Of a DNA stretch of 64,000 bases, positions 9,764 to 18,812 are shown in pieces. How positions within the stretch are numbered: the stretch's first letter is position 1; each line of letters starts with the position of its first letter. The stretch is taken from NCBI GenBank assembly GCA_963760735.1, contig CAVXEB010000004.1, forward strand, positions 124,001 through 188,000, in the 5' to 3' direction. A program made the position numbers and the translations under genes. The DNA is from CF-46 sp963760735. GTDB lineage: Bacteria > Chloroflexota > Limnocylindria > Limnocylindrales > CSP1-4. Under the pieces are notes generated by a model. It had not been told where the DNA came from, made no database searches, and saw nothing but the letters and a program-made list of their open reading frames with translations.

Positions 9764-9792
9764 AGTATACGTATAGTGCTAGGCAGAGTCAA
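9764..9792 (-). promoter_or_regulatory. Consensus sigma-70 promoter with palindromic operator for EXLDI-drrAB
   Basis: On the minus strand TTGACT (9787-9792) and TATACT (9764-9769) are separated by exactly 17 bases, a near-consensus housekeeping promoter that is rare in this GC-rich window. A perfect 10-bp palindrome, TATACGTATA (9766-9775), overlaps the -10 box, where a bound repressor would block polymerase. The predicted start of transcription falls at or next to the ATG at 9756. Confidence 0.65.
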
Positions 9793-9821
9793 GGGTCGCC
9801 GTCGGAGCCCGACGGACACGG

Positions 9822-10460
9822 TCAGACCTGGAAGTCGATGCGCATCACGACGCGGCGGAGCGTCGGGTGGCTGACCTCCTCGAACCCGGCCTCCGCGAAG
9901 ACGTCGCGGCTGCCGACGTGGGTCTCGCCCCACGTGATCTCCTCGCCCGGATGCGTGATCATCGGGTAGGCCTCCAGGGCGCGAGCACCGCGCTCTCGGG
10001 CGAACGCCACCGTGGCCCGTGCCAGGGCACGGCTCACGCCGCGTCGGCGGTATCTGGCGCGGGTCGCGAAGCAGGTCACGGCCCAGACGGACGCGTCGTC
10101 CGGGTCCTGCCCGCGGACCTTCAGGACGGTCCGCTGCGGCGGCAGGCGCGGGTAGGCCGTCCGAGGCTCCACGGCGCACCAGCCCACGGGCTCCCCGTCG
10201 AAATAGGCGACAAGTCCACTCGTGGTGGTCGAGTCCGGGTTCCCGCAAGCGGCCTGGGCGCGCAGGCGCCAGGCGCGCTCCTCGACGTCCATCGACGTCC
10301 AGGGGTACGGGCCGGCTTTGAAGCGCTGGCACTGGCAGGTCGCCGTGTAGCCGCGCATGCCGAAGATCGCCTGGAGGTCCTCGCACGACGCCTCGTTCGC
10401 GGGAACGATCGTCAGGCGATCCGTCAGGATCTCCCCGGGTCGCGGGGTCGAGCTGGGCAT
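9822..10460 (-). CDS. GNAT family N-acetyltransferase
   Basis: This 212-residue protein ends in a GNAT domain: strand VTCFATRARYRRRGVSRAL near residues 120-138 supplies the acetyl-CoA pyrophosphate loop (RxxRRRGV), followed by AFARERGARALEAYP. The N-terminal half carries a CQCQRFK segment seen in a subgroup of uncharacterised GNATs. The acceptor substrate is unknown. The ATG at 10460 (MPSSTPRPG) is preferred over an upstream in-frame ATG at 10556 that lies inside the divergent hydrolase gene. Confidence 0.8.
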   Translation of the reverse strand: MPSSTPRPGEILTDRLTIVPANEASCEDLQAIFGMRGYTATCQCQRFKAGPYPWTSMDVEERAWRLRAQAACGNPDSTTTSGLVAYFDGEPVGWCAVEPRTAYPRLPPQRTVLKVRGQDPDDASVWAVTCFATRARYRRRGVSRALARATVAFARERGARALEAYPMITHPGEEITWGETHVGSRDVFAEAGFEEVSHPTLRRVVMRIDFQV

Positions 10461-10546
10461 TCGATCGGGCGTCCTCGTGTTTGTGGCGGCCAGCCTGCAC
10501 CGGGTACCTGTCACGCTTCGACACCAATGATCGCCAGAATGCGGGC

Positions 10547-11257
10547 ATGAGCACACCGATCGTTCTTGTTCCGGGATTCTGGCTGGGCGCCTGGGCGTGG
10601 GACGAGGTCGCCGCGGCGCTCCGCGCCGACGGCCACGAGGTCAAGGCCATCACCTTGCCCGGCCTGGAATCGGTCGATGCCGACCGTTCCTCCATCACGT
10701 TCGCGGACCACGTCGACGCGATCTGCGATGCGGTGACCGCGGCGGGCCGGCCGGTCGTCCTCGCCGTGCACAGTGCCAGCGGCTTCTCCGGCTACGCCGC
10801 GAGCGACAAGGTCACCGACCGGATCGCGGCGATGGTCTACGTCGACACGGCCCCCGGCATCGCGCCGCTCGACCCGGGCTTCGAGGGCGTCGAGAAGCCG
10901 ATGGTGTGGTCCGAGATCGAGGCGGAGGAGAACCTCGACGGGCTCAGCGACGCCCAGAAGGAGACGTTCCGGCAACGAGCGGTGCCGGTGCCCGGTGGCG
11001 TCCTCCGCGGGTCGGTGGAGCTCACGAACGATGCCCGGCGCGACATCCCGAGCACGCTGATCTGCACGGCGTTCACCGCCGAGCAATACCAGACCTATGC
11101 CGCGCAGGACCCGGTTCCGACGTTCCTCGCCGGGATCCCCGAGCTTCGCAACCCGACCTGGATCGACCTGCCGACGAGCCACTGGCCGATGTGGTCGCGG
11201 CCACGGGAGCTCGCCGCGATCATCGGCGACGTCGCGAAGGGCGTCTCGTCGTCCTGA
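10547..11257 (+). CDS. Alpha/beta hydrolase
   Basis: The 236-residue protein starts with the typical hydrolase strand and oxyanion segment VLVPGFWLGAWAW. Its nucleophile is Ser76 in AVHSASGF, and a late His lies in TSHWPMW. This looks like the small esterase group related to plant methylesterases; the substrate is unknown. There is no Shine-Dalgarno, but CAGAAT (10535-10540) lies six bases before the ATG, as expected for a leaderless transcript. Confidence 0.85.
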   Translation: MSTPIVLVPGFWLGAWAWDEVAAALRADGHEVKAITLPGLESVDADRSSITFADHVDAICDAVTAAGRPVVLAVHSASGFSGYAASDKVTDRIAAMVYVDTAPGIAPLDPGFEGVEKPMVWSEIEAEENLDGLSDAQKETFRQRAVPVPGGVLRGSVELTNDARRDIPSTLICTAFTAEQYQTYAAQDPVPTFLAGIPELRNPTWIDLPTSHWPMWSRPRELAAIIGDVAKGVSSS

Positions 11258-11284
11258 CCGTTCGATCGCCCGGCGGCCGCCGGC

Positions 11285-11524
11285 TCAGGCGGACGGCTGG
11301 GCGGTCGCGGCCTTCTGCAGGGCGTCGATCATCGCCCGTGCCTGATCGTGATCCTTGGCGTTCGGCTCCATGTGATCCGCCATGATCCCGCAGTACACGT
11401 CGTGAATCGCCTGGCTCATCGTGTCCTCGTCGGCGATCGCGAGACCGTTGGCATGAAGCTGACGGACCGTGTCGCTGTCGGCCGGCAGGTGCATCGCGTT
11501 GATCAGGGCGTCTTGCATGGACAT
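11285..11524 (-). CDS. Small hypothetical protein
   Basis: A 79-residue acidic, helical protein with a perfect AAGGAGGT eight bases before the ATG at 11524, which makes a real gene likely. The middle (MSQAIHDVYCGIMADHM, near residues 36-52) faintly recalls RyR-type domains, but I cannot assign it. The gene is divergent from the lipoprotein esterase at 11608 and convergent with the hydrolase ending at 11257. Confidence 0.6.
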   Translation of the reverse strand: MSMQDALINAMHLPADSDTVRQLHANGLAIADEDTMSQAIHDVYCGIMADHMEPNAKDHDQARAMIDALQKAATAQPSA

Positions 11525-11607
11525 CGAGTCGGACCTCCTTCGCTTGGTCGCACTGTACGCTCGGCGGACCGAACGGTGAACCCCGCTCGACACGGGAGGC
11601 GAATGCC

Positions 11608-12603
11608 ATGCGTCGCGCTTCGATGAGGCTCCGGGCGATCCCCGTGCTGGCGACGGCCCTGCTGATCGGCTGCTCGGGCCCGCCGAACGCGAGCAGCTCG
11701 TCTCCCGCGGCGCCCTCCCCATCCGGCCCCGAGCCGTCTGCTCCCGCGTCCGTCGCGGCTTCGGCCGTCGCCGACATCGTCGTGGGCGGGGATCGGCCGG
11801 TGACCGTGCACGTCCCGCCGGGCTACGACCCGGCCCGGCCGGCGCCGCTGCTGATCGTCCTCCACGGGTACGGCTCGTCCGGACGCGAGATCGAGGACAG
11901 CTTCCACGTCCAGGCGGCCGCCGACCAGCGAGGGTTCATCACCGTCTACCCCGACGGGACGAAGAACAGCAACGGCGATCGATTCTGGAGCGCGACCGAC
12001 GCGTGCTGCGACTTCGAACGATCCGGCGTGAACGACGTCGCCTACCTCACGAACGTCATTTCCGAGGTCCAGGAGAAGCTGTCCGTCGATCCGAAGCGGA
12101 TCGACGTCGCCGGCCACTCGAACGGTGCGTTCATGAGCTACCGCATGGCGTGCACCCACCCCGAGACGATCGCCGCGATCGTCAGCCTGGCCGGCGAGAC
12201 GTTCGCCAACCCGGCGGACTGCGCGCCGGCCACGCCGGTCGCCGTTCTGCAGATCCAGGGCACGGCCGATGACGTGATCGACTACAAGGGCGGGACGATC
12301 CAGGGTCTCCCGGCCGGCCAGGGGATGGCGTCCTATCCGGGTGCGGAGCAGACCGCCACGACCTGGTCGACCTACGACATGTGCAGCGGAGACCGGTCGA
12401 CGCAGCCGGATCGCGTTGATGTCGACGCCGATCTCCAGAACGCCGGTCAGCCGGCCGAATCGACCGTCGACCGGTGGTCCGGCTGCCGACAGGGTGGAGG
12501 CGTCGAGCTGTGGACGATCCCCGGCGGTGGGCACGCGCCAACGCTCTCGAACGCGTTTCCGGATGCCCTCCTCGACTTCCTCGAGGCGCACCCGAAGCCG
12601 TGA
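11608..12603 (+). CDS. Secreted lipoprotein esterase, PHB-depolymerase/LpqC family
   Basis: The N-terminal signal ends in a lipobox (LLIGC, Cys at about residue 22), followed by a Ser/Pro/Ala-rich linker, so the enzyme should be anchored outside the membrane. The catalytic domain has LLIVLHGYGSSG, the nucleophile motif AGHSNGAFMSY near residue 172 and a C-terminal GGGHAP carrying the likely catalytic His. The family covers feruloyl/acetylxylan esterases and extracellular PHB depolymerases; substrate unassigned. GGGAGG precedes the ATG. Its stop overlaps the next start (GTGA). Confidence 0.82.
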   Translation: MRRASMRLRAIPVLATALLIGCSGPPNASSSSPAAPSPSGPEPSAPASVAASAVADIVVGGDRPVTVHVPPGYDPARPAPLLIVLHGYGSSGREIEDSFHVQAAADQRGFITVYPDGTKNSNGDRFWSATDACCDFERSGVNDVAYLTNVISEVQEKLSVDPKRIDVAGHSNGAFMSYRMACTHPETIAAIVSLAGETFANPADCAPATPVAVLQIQGTADDVIDYKGGTIQGLPAGQGMASYPGAEQTATTWSTYDMCSGDRSTQPDRVDVDADLQNAGQPAESTVDRWSGCRQGGGVELWTIPGGGHAPTLSNAFPDALLDFLEAHPKP

Positions 12604-13736
12604 CGATCACGGCCCGGCAGCTCAACCGGGCCACCCTGGCGCGGCAGCTCCTCCTTCGACGCGAGTCCGTCGGCGTCGTCGAGGCCGTCCATCGGGTCGT
12701 GGCGCTGCAGGCCCAGGAGCCGGCATCGCCGTACCTGGCGCTCTGGAACCGGCTGAAGCGGTTCGATCCTGCCGAGCTCGATCGCGCGTTCACCGCTCGC
12801 ACCATCGTGAAGGGCTCGCTCATGCGCGTCACGCTGCACGCGGTCGACGCGGCGGACTACCCGGCCTTCCATGAGGCGATGCAGCCGATCCTTCGCGCGG
12901 CACGGCTGCACGACGCCCGGTTCAAGGTGGCCGGGCTGTCGATCGCGGAGGCCGACGCGCTCGTGCCGGAGGTCCAGGCGTATGCCTCGGAGCCGCGGAC
13001 GAGCCCCGAGGTCGAGGCGTGGCTCGACGAGCGACTCGGCGTCCTCCCCAAGCCGGGGTTGTGGTGGGCGTACCGGCACTACGCGCCGTTCGTCCACGCC
13101 GCGACCGGCTCTCCGTGGTCGTTCGGGCCGCGGAACTCGTACGTTGCGGCGCGCCGGCAGCCGCGTCCGAGCGACCCGGAGGCCGCGCTCCGCGACCTCG
13201 TCCGGCGCTACCTCGAGGGGTTCGGCCCGGCGACCATGCAGGACGTCTCCCGGTTCGCGATGGTCAAGATGCCCCGGGTTCGCGCCGCGGTGGCGGCGCT
13301 CGGCGACGCGATCGAACCGGTCGAGGCACCGGACGGCATCCGGCTCTACGACGTGCCCGGCGGCATCGTGCCGGGCGAGGACGTCCCCGCGCCTGCGCGA
13401 CTGCTCGGGATGTGGGACAACGCCCTGCTCGCGTACCGCGATCGAAGCCGGATCATCCCGCCGGACCATCGCACGGCCGTCATCCGGGTGAACGGCGATG
13501 TCCTGCCGACGCTCCTCGTCGACGGCTACGTCGCCGGCGTCTGGCGGCCGGTGGACGCAGGCATCGAGGCGACGGCCTTCGAGAAGCTGACGGACGACGC
13601 GTGGGCCGCGCTCGACACAGAGGCTCGGGCGCTCATCGCGTTCCTGACTGAACGCGAGCCGCTCGTCTACGGCCGCTACGGGCACTGGTGGGCGAAAGGG
13701 CTGCCGAGCGTGGACGTTCGGGTCCTGGGCGGCTGA
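12600..13736 (+). CDS. AlkZ-like winged-helix DNA glycosylase (HTH_42 family)
   Basis: The 378-residue protein belongs to the winged-helix family once called DUF1006. Its LQAQ segment places Gln37 and Gln39 at the positions of the catalytic QxQ pair of Streptomyces AlkZ, rather than the QxD of YcaQ/AlkX. AlkZ excises bulky or crosslinked N7-alkylguanines. Further family marks are ARTIVKGSLMRVTLH near residues 65-79 and LLGMWDNALLAYRDR near 268. It starts with GTG overlapping the previous stop by four bases, so it is coupled to the esterase gene. No azinomycin-type biosynthetic genes are nearby, so general repair is the likelier role. Confidence 0.82.
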   Translation: MTITARQLNRATLARQLLLRRESVGVVEAVHRVVALQAQEPASPYLALWNRLKRFDPAELDRAFTARTIVKGSLMRVTLHAVDAADYPAFHEAMQPILRAARLHDARFKVAGLSIAEADALVPEVQAYASEPRTSPEVEAWLDERLGVLPKPGLWWAYRHYAPFVHAATGSPWSFGPRNSYVAARRQPRPSDPEAALRDLVRRYLEGFGPATMQDVSRFAMVKMPRVRAAVAALGDAIEPVEAPDGIRLYDVPGGIVPGEDVPAPARLLGMWDNALLAYRDRSRIIPPDHRTAVIRVNGDVLPTLLVDGYVAGVWRPVDAGIEATAFEKLTDDAWAALDTEARALIAFLTEREPLVYGRYGHWWAKGLPSVDVRVLGG

Positions 13737-13745
13737 TCCTCGGGC

Positions 13746-15422
13746 TCAGGCCACGAGCCGCTTGTAGCGGATGCGGCGTGGCTGGTCGGCCGCCGTGCCG
13801 AGCTCGTGTCGGCGGAACGCCTCGTAGTCGCTGACGTTGCCCTGGAAGAACCGGACCTGGCTGTCGCCCTCGAAGGCGAGGATGTGGGTCGCGATCCGAT
13901 CGAGGAACCAGCGGTCGTGGCTGATCACGACGACGCAACCCGGGAACGATTCGAGGCCGGCCTCGAGGGCCCGGAGCGTGTCGACGTCGAGGTCGTTCGT
14001 GGGCTCGTCGAGGAGGAGGACGTTGCCGCCGGTCTGCAGGAGCTTCGCGAGGTGGACGCGGTTGCGCTCGCCGCCGGACAGCGTCCCGACGAGCTTCTGC
14101 TGGTCGGTTCCGCGGAAGTTGAACGACGAGACATAGGCTCGCGCCGGGACCTCGCGGTTGCCGACCTTGATCACCTCGACCTCGTCGGTGATCTCCTGGA
14201 ACACGGTCCTGTCCGGGCGCAGCTCGTCCCGTCCCTGGTCGACGTAGCTGAGCTGGACGGTGTCGCCGATCTCGATCGAGCCCGCGTCCGGCGGCTCCTC
14301 GCCGACGAGCATCCGGAAGAGCGTCGTCTTGCCCGCGCCGTTCGGGCCGATGATCCCGACGATCCCGGCCCGCGGCAGCGAGAACGTCAGGTCCTCGATC
14401 AGGAGCCGGTCGCCGTAGCCCTTCCGCACGTCCTGCACCTCGATCACCGTGTCCCCGAGGCGCGGACCGGGCGGGATCGCGATCTCGAGCTCGCGGGCGG
14501 TCTCCTTCGCGTCGTTCGCCTCGGCGAGCAGCTGCTCGTAGGCGGACAGCCGGGCCTTGCCCTTCGCCTGGCGGGCCTTCGCTCCCATCCGGACCCATGC
14601 CAGCTCGCGCGCGAGCGTCCGCAGGCGGGCGTCGGCCTGCTTCTGTTCGCGCGACATCCGCTCGATCTTCTGCTCCAGCCAGCTCGAGTAGTTGCCGGAG
14701 AACGGCACTCCCCTGCCCCGGTCCAGCTCCAGGATCCACTTCGCGACGTTGTCGAGGAAGTACCGGTCGTGGGTGACGGCGACGACGGTCCCCGCATAGT
14801 CGTCGAGGAAGTGCTCGAGCCACTCGACCGACTCGGCGTCGAGGTGGTTGGTCGGCTCGTCGAGGAGGAGCAGGTCGGGGTGCCGGAGCAGGAGCCGGGC
14901 CAGGGCGACCCGTCGCTTCTCGCCGCCGCTGAGGGTCGCGACCGAGGCGTCGTCCGGCGGACAGCGGAGCGCCTCCATCGCGATGTCGACGTTGCGCTCG
15001 ACGTTCCAGGCGTCGGCGGCGTTGATCCGGTCCTCGAGCGCGGATTGCTCCGCGCCGACGGCCTCGTAGTCGGCATCCGGGTCGGACCACTTCGCCATGA
15101 CCGCGTTGTAGGCGTCGAGCAGGGCCTGGACCTCGTGGACGCCGTCCATGACGTTGCCCTTGACGTCCTTGGCCGGGTCCAGCTGCGGCTCCTGGCTCAG
15201 GTAGCCGACCGTGAAACCGGGCGTCAGTCGGGCATCGCCGGTGAACCCGTCGTCGAGGCCGGCCATGATCCGGAGCAGGCTCGACTTCCCGGCGCCGTTC
15301 GGTCCGATCACGCCGATCTTGGCGCCCGGGTAGAACGAGATCGAGATGTCCTCGAGGACGGTCCGGTCCGGCGGGTAGTGGCGGGCGAGCCGGTAGGCGC
15401 TGTAGATGAACTCGGCGGGCAT
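13746..15422 (-). CDS. ettA: Energy-dependent translational throttle protein EttA (ABC-F)
   Basis: This soluble ABC-F protein of 558 residues is close to the usual EttA length. Two ATPase halves carry Walker A GPNGAGKS at 40-47 and GPNGAGKTT in the second half, signatures LSGGEKRR and LSGGERNR, and Walker B boxes LLLLDEPTNHLD and VLLLDEPTNDLD. The charged P-site interaction motif linker lies between them. EttA binds the ribosomal E site and gates early elongation according to ATP/ADP. The start at 15422 has TACCCT six bases upstream rather than a Shine-Dalgarno. Confidence 0.93.
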   Translation of the reverse strand: MPAEFIYSAYRLARHYPPDRTVLEDISISFYPGAKIGVIGPNGAGKSSLLRIMAGLDDGFTGDARLTPGFTVGYLSQEPQLDPAKDVKGNVMDGVHEVQALLDAYNAVMAKWSDPDADYEAVGAEQSALEDRINAADAWNVERNVDIAMEALRCPPDDASVATLSGGEKRRVALARLLLRHPDLLLLDEPTNHLDAESVEWLEHFLDDYAGTVVAVTHDRYFLDNVAKWILELDRGRGVPFSGNYSSWLEQKIERMSREQKQADARLRTLARELAWVRMGAKARQAKGKARLSAYEQLLAEANDAKETARELEIAIPPGPRLGDTVIEVQDVRKGYGDRLLIEDLTFSLPRAGIVGIIGPNGAGKTTLFRMLVGEEPPDAGSIEIGDTVQLSYVDQGRDELRPDRTVFQEITDEVEVIKVGNREVPARAYVSSFNFRGTDQQKLVGTLSGGERNRVHLAKLLQTGGNVLLLDEPTNDLDVDTLRALEAGLESFPGCVVVISHDRWFLDRIATHILAFEGDSQVRFFQGNVSDYEAFRRHELGTAADQPRRIRYKRLVA

Positions 15423-15475
15423 GGGCCAAGGGTAGCGGCGTCCGTGGGACCCCGCGACGATGCCAGAATTCGGGC

Positions 15476-16213
15476 GTGTTCTGGCGACGGCGGACCGGGC
15501 GGGACCTGTTCCGCCCATACGAGCTGGCGGTTCTGGACGGCGTGCTCGCCGAGCTCGGACCGGCGGCGCGCGCGCTCGTCGAACGGCAGATCGCGGCAAC
15601 CGGGCACGTCCAGCGGCTGTTCGATGACAGCGACGTCGCCCTCTACCCGGGTCGCGGCCGGAACCTGGAGCGCGACGAGGGGATCGCGCTGCCCAATCGA
15701 TCGAAGGAGCTCAGGCTGGCCACCGTCGGGATCCGTGGGTCCGCGGGGTCGGGCAAGGTCGTGGTCACGGCGGTTCTGGGACACGTGTTCGAGCTGGCGT
15801 TCCGGCCCTCCCCGAAGAAGCTCGGCGATCTGGCGAGGCTCGAGGTCGTCCGGGTGACCGTCCATGCCGACCCGATGCTCCCCGATGAGGGCGCCGGGAC
15901 CGAGGCTCGCCTCGCCGGCCTCGATCCGGTGCTTCGCGCCGACCTGGAGACACGATGGGCGGATGGCTCGGCGGCGTCGGACGGACTCCTGGCCCGCGAC
16001 GAGGTCTACACGGTCGACCTCGACGATGGCACCTACCTGATGCTCGGCCAGCTCGACGACACGACGATGGTCGCTCGCGCCGGTCGACCCGCCCCGCAGC
16101 GGCGTGCGCCGCTTCGACAGCGACGGCAACCCGGAGAGCGAGCACGCGACCCTCGGCGAGGCCCTCGCGGCGGCGCGTCGCGATGGTTGAGGGTCCAGGC
16201 GCGGTTCGCCTGA
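15476..16213 (+). CDS. Hypothetical protein with probable 3' frameshift
   Basis: The first 200 residues look like an ordinary protein of unknown family (FRPYELAVLDGVLAELG near the start, DEVYTVDLDDGTYLML near 180). After about 16075 the frame turns into an Arg/Pro-rich string, while the +1 frame reads a natural acidic tail (RFDSDGNPESEHATLGEA) and stops at 16188-16190. One extra base near 16070-16085 would explain this; the intact gene would then be 15476-16190. The start is GTG with CAGAAT six bases upstream. It is divergent from ettA. Confidence 0.6.
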   Translation: MFWRRRTGRDLFRPYELAVLDGVLAELGPAARALVERQIAATGHVQRLFDDSDVALYPGRGRNLERDEGIALPNRSKELRLATVGIRGSAGSGKVVVTAVLGHVFELAFRPSPKKLGDLARLEVVRVTVHADPMLPDEGAGTEARLAGLDPVLRADLETRWADGSAASDGLLARDEVYTVDLDDGTYLMLGQLDDTTMVARAGRPAPQRRAPLRQRRQPGERARDPRRGPRGGASRWLRVQARFA

Positions 16214-16258
16214 CGTCCGAGCCCGCGGCATCGCCGCAAGGAGCTCCGACCGCCCCGA

Positions 16259-17512
16259 TCAGACCTCGCTCGCGTGCACGATGTTGTCGAACTGACGCCA
16301 CAGGACCGCGACGAGCAGCGCCGAGCCCACGAACCCGAACCAGAACGGCGCGGTGATCCCGAACGATCGGGCGAGCAGGCCACCGATCGGCGTGCCGACG
16401 ACGATCCCGAGCACGATCGCGACCGTGTAGACGCCGGTCACCCGCCCGAGCAGCTCGTCGGGCACCGCACGCTGACGGACGACGGTCGACGTCGTGCCCC
16501 AGACGAAGGCGTGCGCCCCGAAGACGACCATCGTCGCGAGGGCGACGACCGATGATGTCGTCAGGGCCAGCACGAGATGCGTGAAGGTCTCGATGAGCAG
16601 GCCGACCCGCATGATGTCCGCGAGCGAGAAGCGGCGTTCGAGCCCGCCATACGCAGCCGTCCCGAAGATCCCGCCGACGGCGACCGCCGTGGTGAGCAGG
16701 CCGAACCCCACGGCGCTCATCCCGAGGCGCTCGTTCGCGTAGAGGACCAGCACGCCCCAGGCCGCCCCGAACGTGACGTTGAACGCGACGATCGTCAACG
16801 CGAGAGTCCGCATCGGCGGATGCGCGACGAGCCAGCGGAACCCCTCGACGCTGTCGCGCCACCAGCTGGAGCGCGCGGCGGCGGCCCGGCCGACGGTGGC
16901 CGATGCCGTGTCCGTGACGACCCGGAGCACCAGCAGCGCTCCGAGTGCGAAGCAGGCGGCATTCGTCGCGAACGGCAACGCCATCCCGATCGTGAAGAGG
17001 AGGGCCCCGATCGGTGGTGTGATCAGCTGGTTCGCCAACAGGACGGAGCCCTGGATCCGGGCGTTGGCCACACCGAGGTCCTCGCGCGGGACAACGCGCG
17101 GCAGGAGGCTGCTCGTCGAGACGTCGGCGAAGATCTCGGCGCTGCCGAGGACGAACAGCGCGAGGAGCACCGCGCCGATGCTGACCGCGCCGGTGACGAT
17201 CGTGACGGCGAGCACGGCCAGGACGATGGCGCGGGCGACGTTCACGACGGCGACGATCCGGCGGCGATCGAACCGATCGGCCGCCGTGCCGGCAATGACC
17301 CCGAACAGCAGGTTCGGGAGGTACTGGCTCAGGACCGCCAGCGAGACGAGGAACGGGTCGCGCGTCTGCGAGGCGACGAGGAGCGGACCCGCGGCGAGCG
17401 CGATCCCATCGCCGGTGTTCGTGACGACCGACGACGCGAGGAGCCAGCGGAAGCTCGTGCCGAGACGCGCCGGGGCGATCGTCTCGCTGATCCGGGCGGG
17501 AAGGAGGCGCAC
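16259..17512 (-). CDS. MFS transporter
   Basis: This 417-residue membrane protein has about 12 hydrophobic helices, beginning at WLLASSVVTNTGDGIALAAGPLL, and a cytoplasmic loop ADRFDRRR after TM2/3 that corresponds to the MFS loop motif. It is of the MFS_3/enterobactin-exporter-like type, usually a proton-driven efflux pump; cargo unknown. The proposed GTG start at 17512 is backed by TATCCT seven bases upstream (17520-17525). It is divergent from the FAD monooxygenase at 17624. Confidence 0.85.
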   Translation of the reverse strand: MRLLPARISETIAPARLGTSFRWLLASSVVTNTGDGIALAAGPLLVASQTRDPFLVSLAVLSQYLPNLLFGVIAGTAADRFDRRRIVAVVNVARAIVLAVLAVTIVTGAVSIGAVLLALFVLGSAEIFADVSTSSLLPRVVPREDLGVANARIQGSVLLANQLITPPIGALLFTIGMALPFATNAACFALGALLVLRVVTDTASATVGRAAAARSSWWRDSVEGFRWLVAHPPMRTLALTIVAFNVTFGAAWGVLVLYANERLGMSAVGFGLLTTAVAVGGIFGTAAYGGLERRFSLADIMRVGLLIETFTHLVLALTTSSVVALATMVVFGAHAFVWGTTSTVVRQRAVPDELLGRVTGVYTVAIVLGIVVGTPIGGLLARSFGITAPFWFGFVGSALLVAVLWRQFDNIVHASEV

Positions 17513-17623
17513 CGGCGGCAGGATACCGGCCCCAGCGACCGCCCCGGCACCGCCCGGACGCGTTGACAGCGGCGGAGTTCGCGACCACGCTCCGGCGACG
17601 GGCGCGCGGGAGGGTGGCGGACG

Positions 17624-18733
17624 ATGCGGATCCTGATCGTCGGCGGCGGGATCGCGGGCCTGTCGACGGCTCGTGCGCTCCGGCTTCACGGCATGGAGAG
17701 CGAGATCGTCGAGCACGCCGATGGCTGGCGCATCGCCGGCGCCGGCGTGTTCATCCCCGGAAACGGGACCGCGGCCCTCGGACGGCTTGGACTGGCAGAC
17801 GCCGTCCTGGAGCAGGGCGCTGTCGTCGAGCGCCGGCGCCTGCGCGACGATCGCGATCGTCTCCTCATCGACTTCGACGAAGCCGCCTTCTGGCGCGAGG
17901 CGGGTCCGCCCGTGGCCCTCCACCGCCGTGAGCTGCACGACGTCCTCGCCGGGGGCGCGGCCGGCGTCCCGATCCGGTTCGGGACGACGGTGACGTCACT
18001 GGCCGACGACGGCAGCCATGTCCACGTCGGGTTCGACGACGGCACGACGGGGGACTTCGACCTCGTCGTCGGCGCGGACGGCATCCATTCGGTGATCCGC
18101 CGGCTCGCGTTCGGCGGGCCGCAGCCGAACCTCGTCGGCCAGGCCGGCTGGCGGTTCGTCCTCGACGGACATCCGGAGATCAACGGCTGGAATGGCTGGA
18201 TCGGCCGGGATCGCGGGTTCCTTGCGCTCGCGATCGGTCGCGGCCGCGTCTACTGCTTCGCCGACGTTCGGTCCTCCGACGCCGCCGATCCGACGGCAGG
18301 CGATCCGGCCCGCCTGGCATCGATGTTCGCCGCGTTCCCGGACCGGGTCCCCTCGCTCCTCCGTGAGATCCCGCCCGCGTCCGACGTCTGGTTCTCACCG
18401 GTCGAGGAAGTCGCCCCGACGTGGTCGAGAGGACGCGTCCAGCTGGTCGGCGACGCGGCTCACGCGAGCTCGCCGAACATGGCGGAGGGTGCGTCGCTTG
18501 CGATCGAGGATGCGATCGTGCTCGCGGAGGAGCTGTCGGCAGGCGACACCGTCGAAGCCGCGCTGGCGGCGTTCCGGACGCGTCGTGCGGCGCGCGTCCA
18601 GTGGGTCCAGGACACGACGCATCGCCGGGACCGGCTGCGCTACCTCCCCGCGCTCGCCCGGATCGCGATCATGCGGGTCGCCGGGGAGCGCACCTTCCGG
18701 CGGCACTACCGACCGCTCCTCTTGCCGCCGTGA
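17624..18733 (+). CDS. FAD-dependent monooxygenase (PHBH/salicylate hydroxylase type)
   Basis: The 369-residue flavoprotein has an N-terminal GxGxxG dinucleotide fold (ILIVGGGIAGLSTARAL), a DLVVGADGIHS motif near residue 148 and VQLVGDAAHASSPNMAEGAS near 275, the three standard marks of group A flavin monooxygenases. Such enzymes hydroxylate aromatics or small drugs using NAD(P)H and O2. GGAGGG lies before the ATG. The adjacent divergent MFS pump suggests a modification-and-export pair, but that is only neighbourhood evidence. Confidence 0.85.
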   Translation: MRILIVGGGIAGLSTARALRLHGMESEIVEHADGWRIAGAGVFIPGNGTAALGRLGLADAVLEQGAVVERRRLRDDRDRLLIDFDEAAFWREAGPPVALHRRELHDVLAGGAAGVPIRFGTTVTSLADDGSHVHVGFDDGTTGDFDLVVGADGIHSVIRRLAFGGPQPNLVGQAGWRFVLDGHPEINGWNGWIGRDRGFLALAIGRGRVYCFADVRSSDAADPTAGDPARLASMFAAFPDRVPSLLREIPPASDVWFSPVEEVAPTWSRGRVQLVGDAAHASSPNMAEGASLAIEDAIVLAEELSAGDTVEAALAAFRTRRAARVQWVQDTTHRRDRLRYLPALARIAIMRVAGERTFRRHYRPLLLPP

Positions 18734-18812
18734 CGGGCAACGTCCTTCCAGAGCGCCGCGGTCGCGATGATCCGGGACGTCGCCGGATCGGCGAACGACG
18801 GATGATGCGGTC

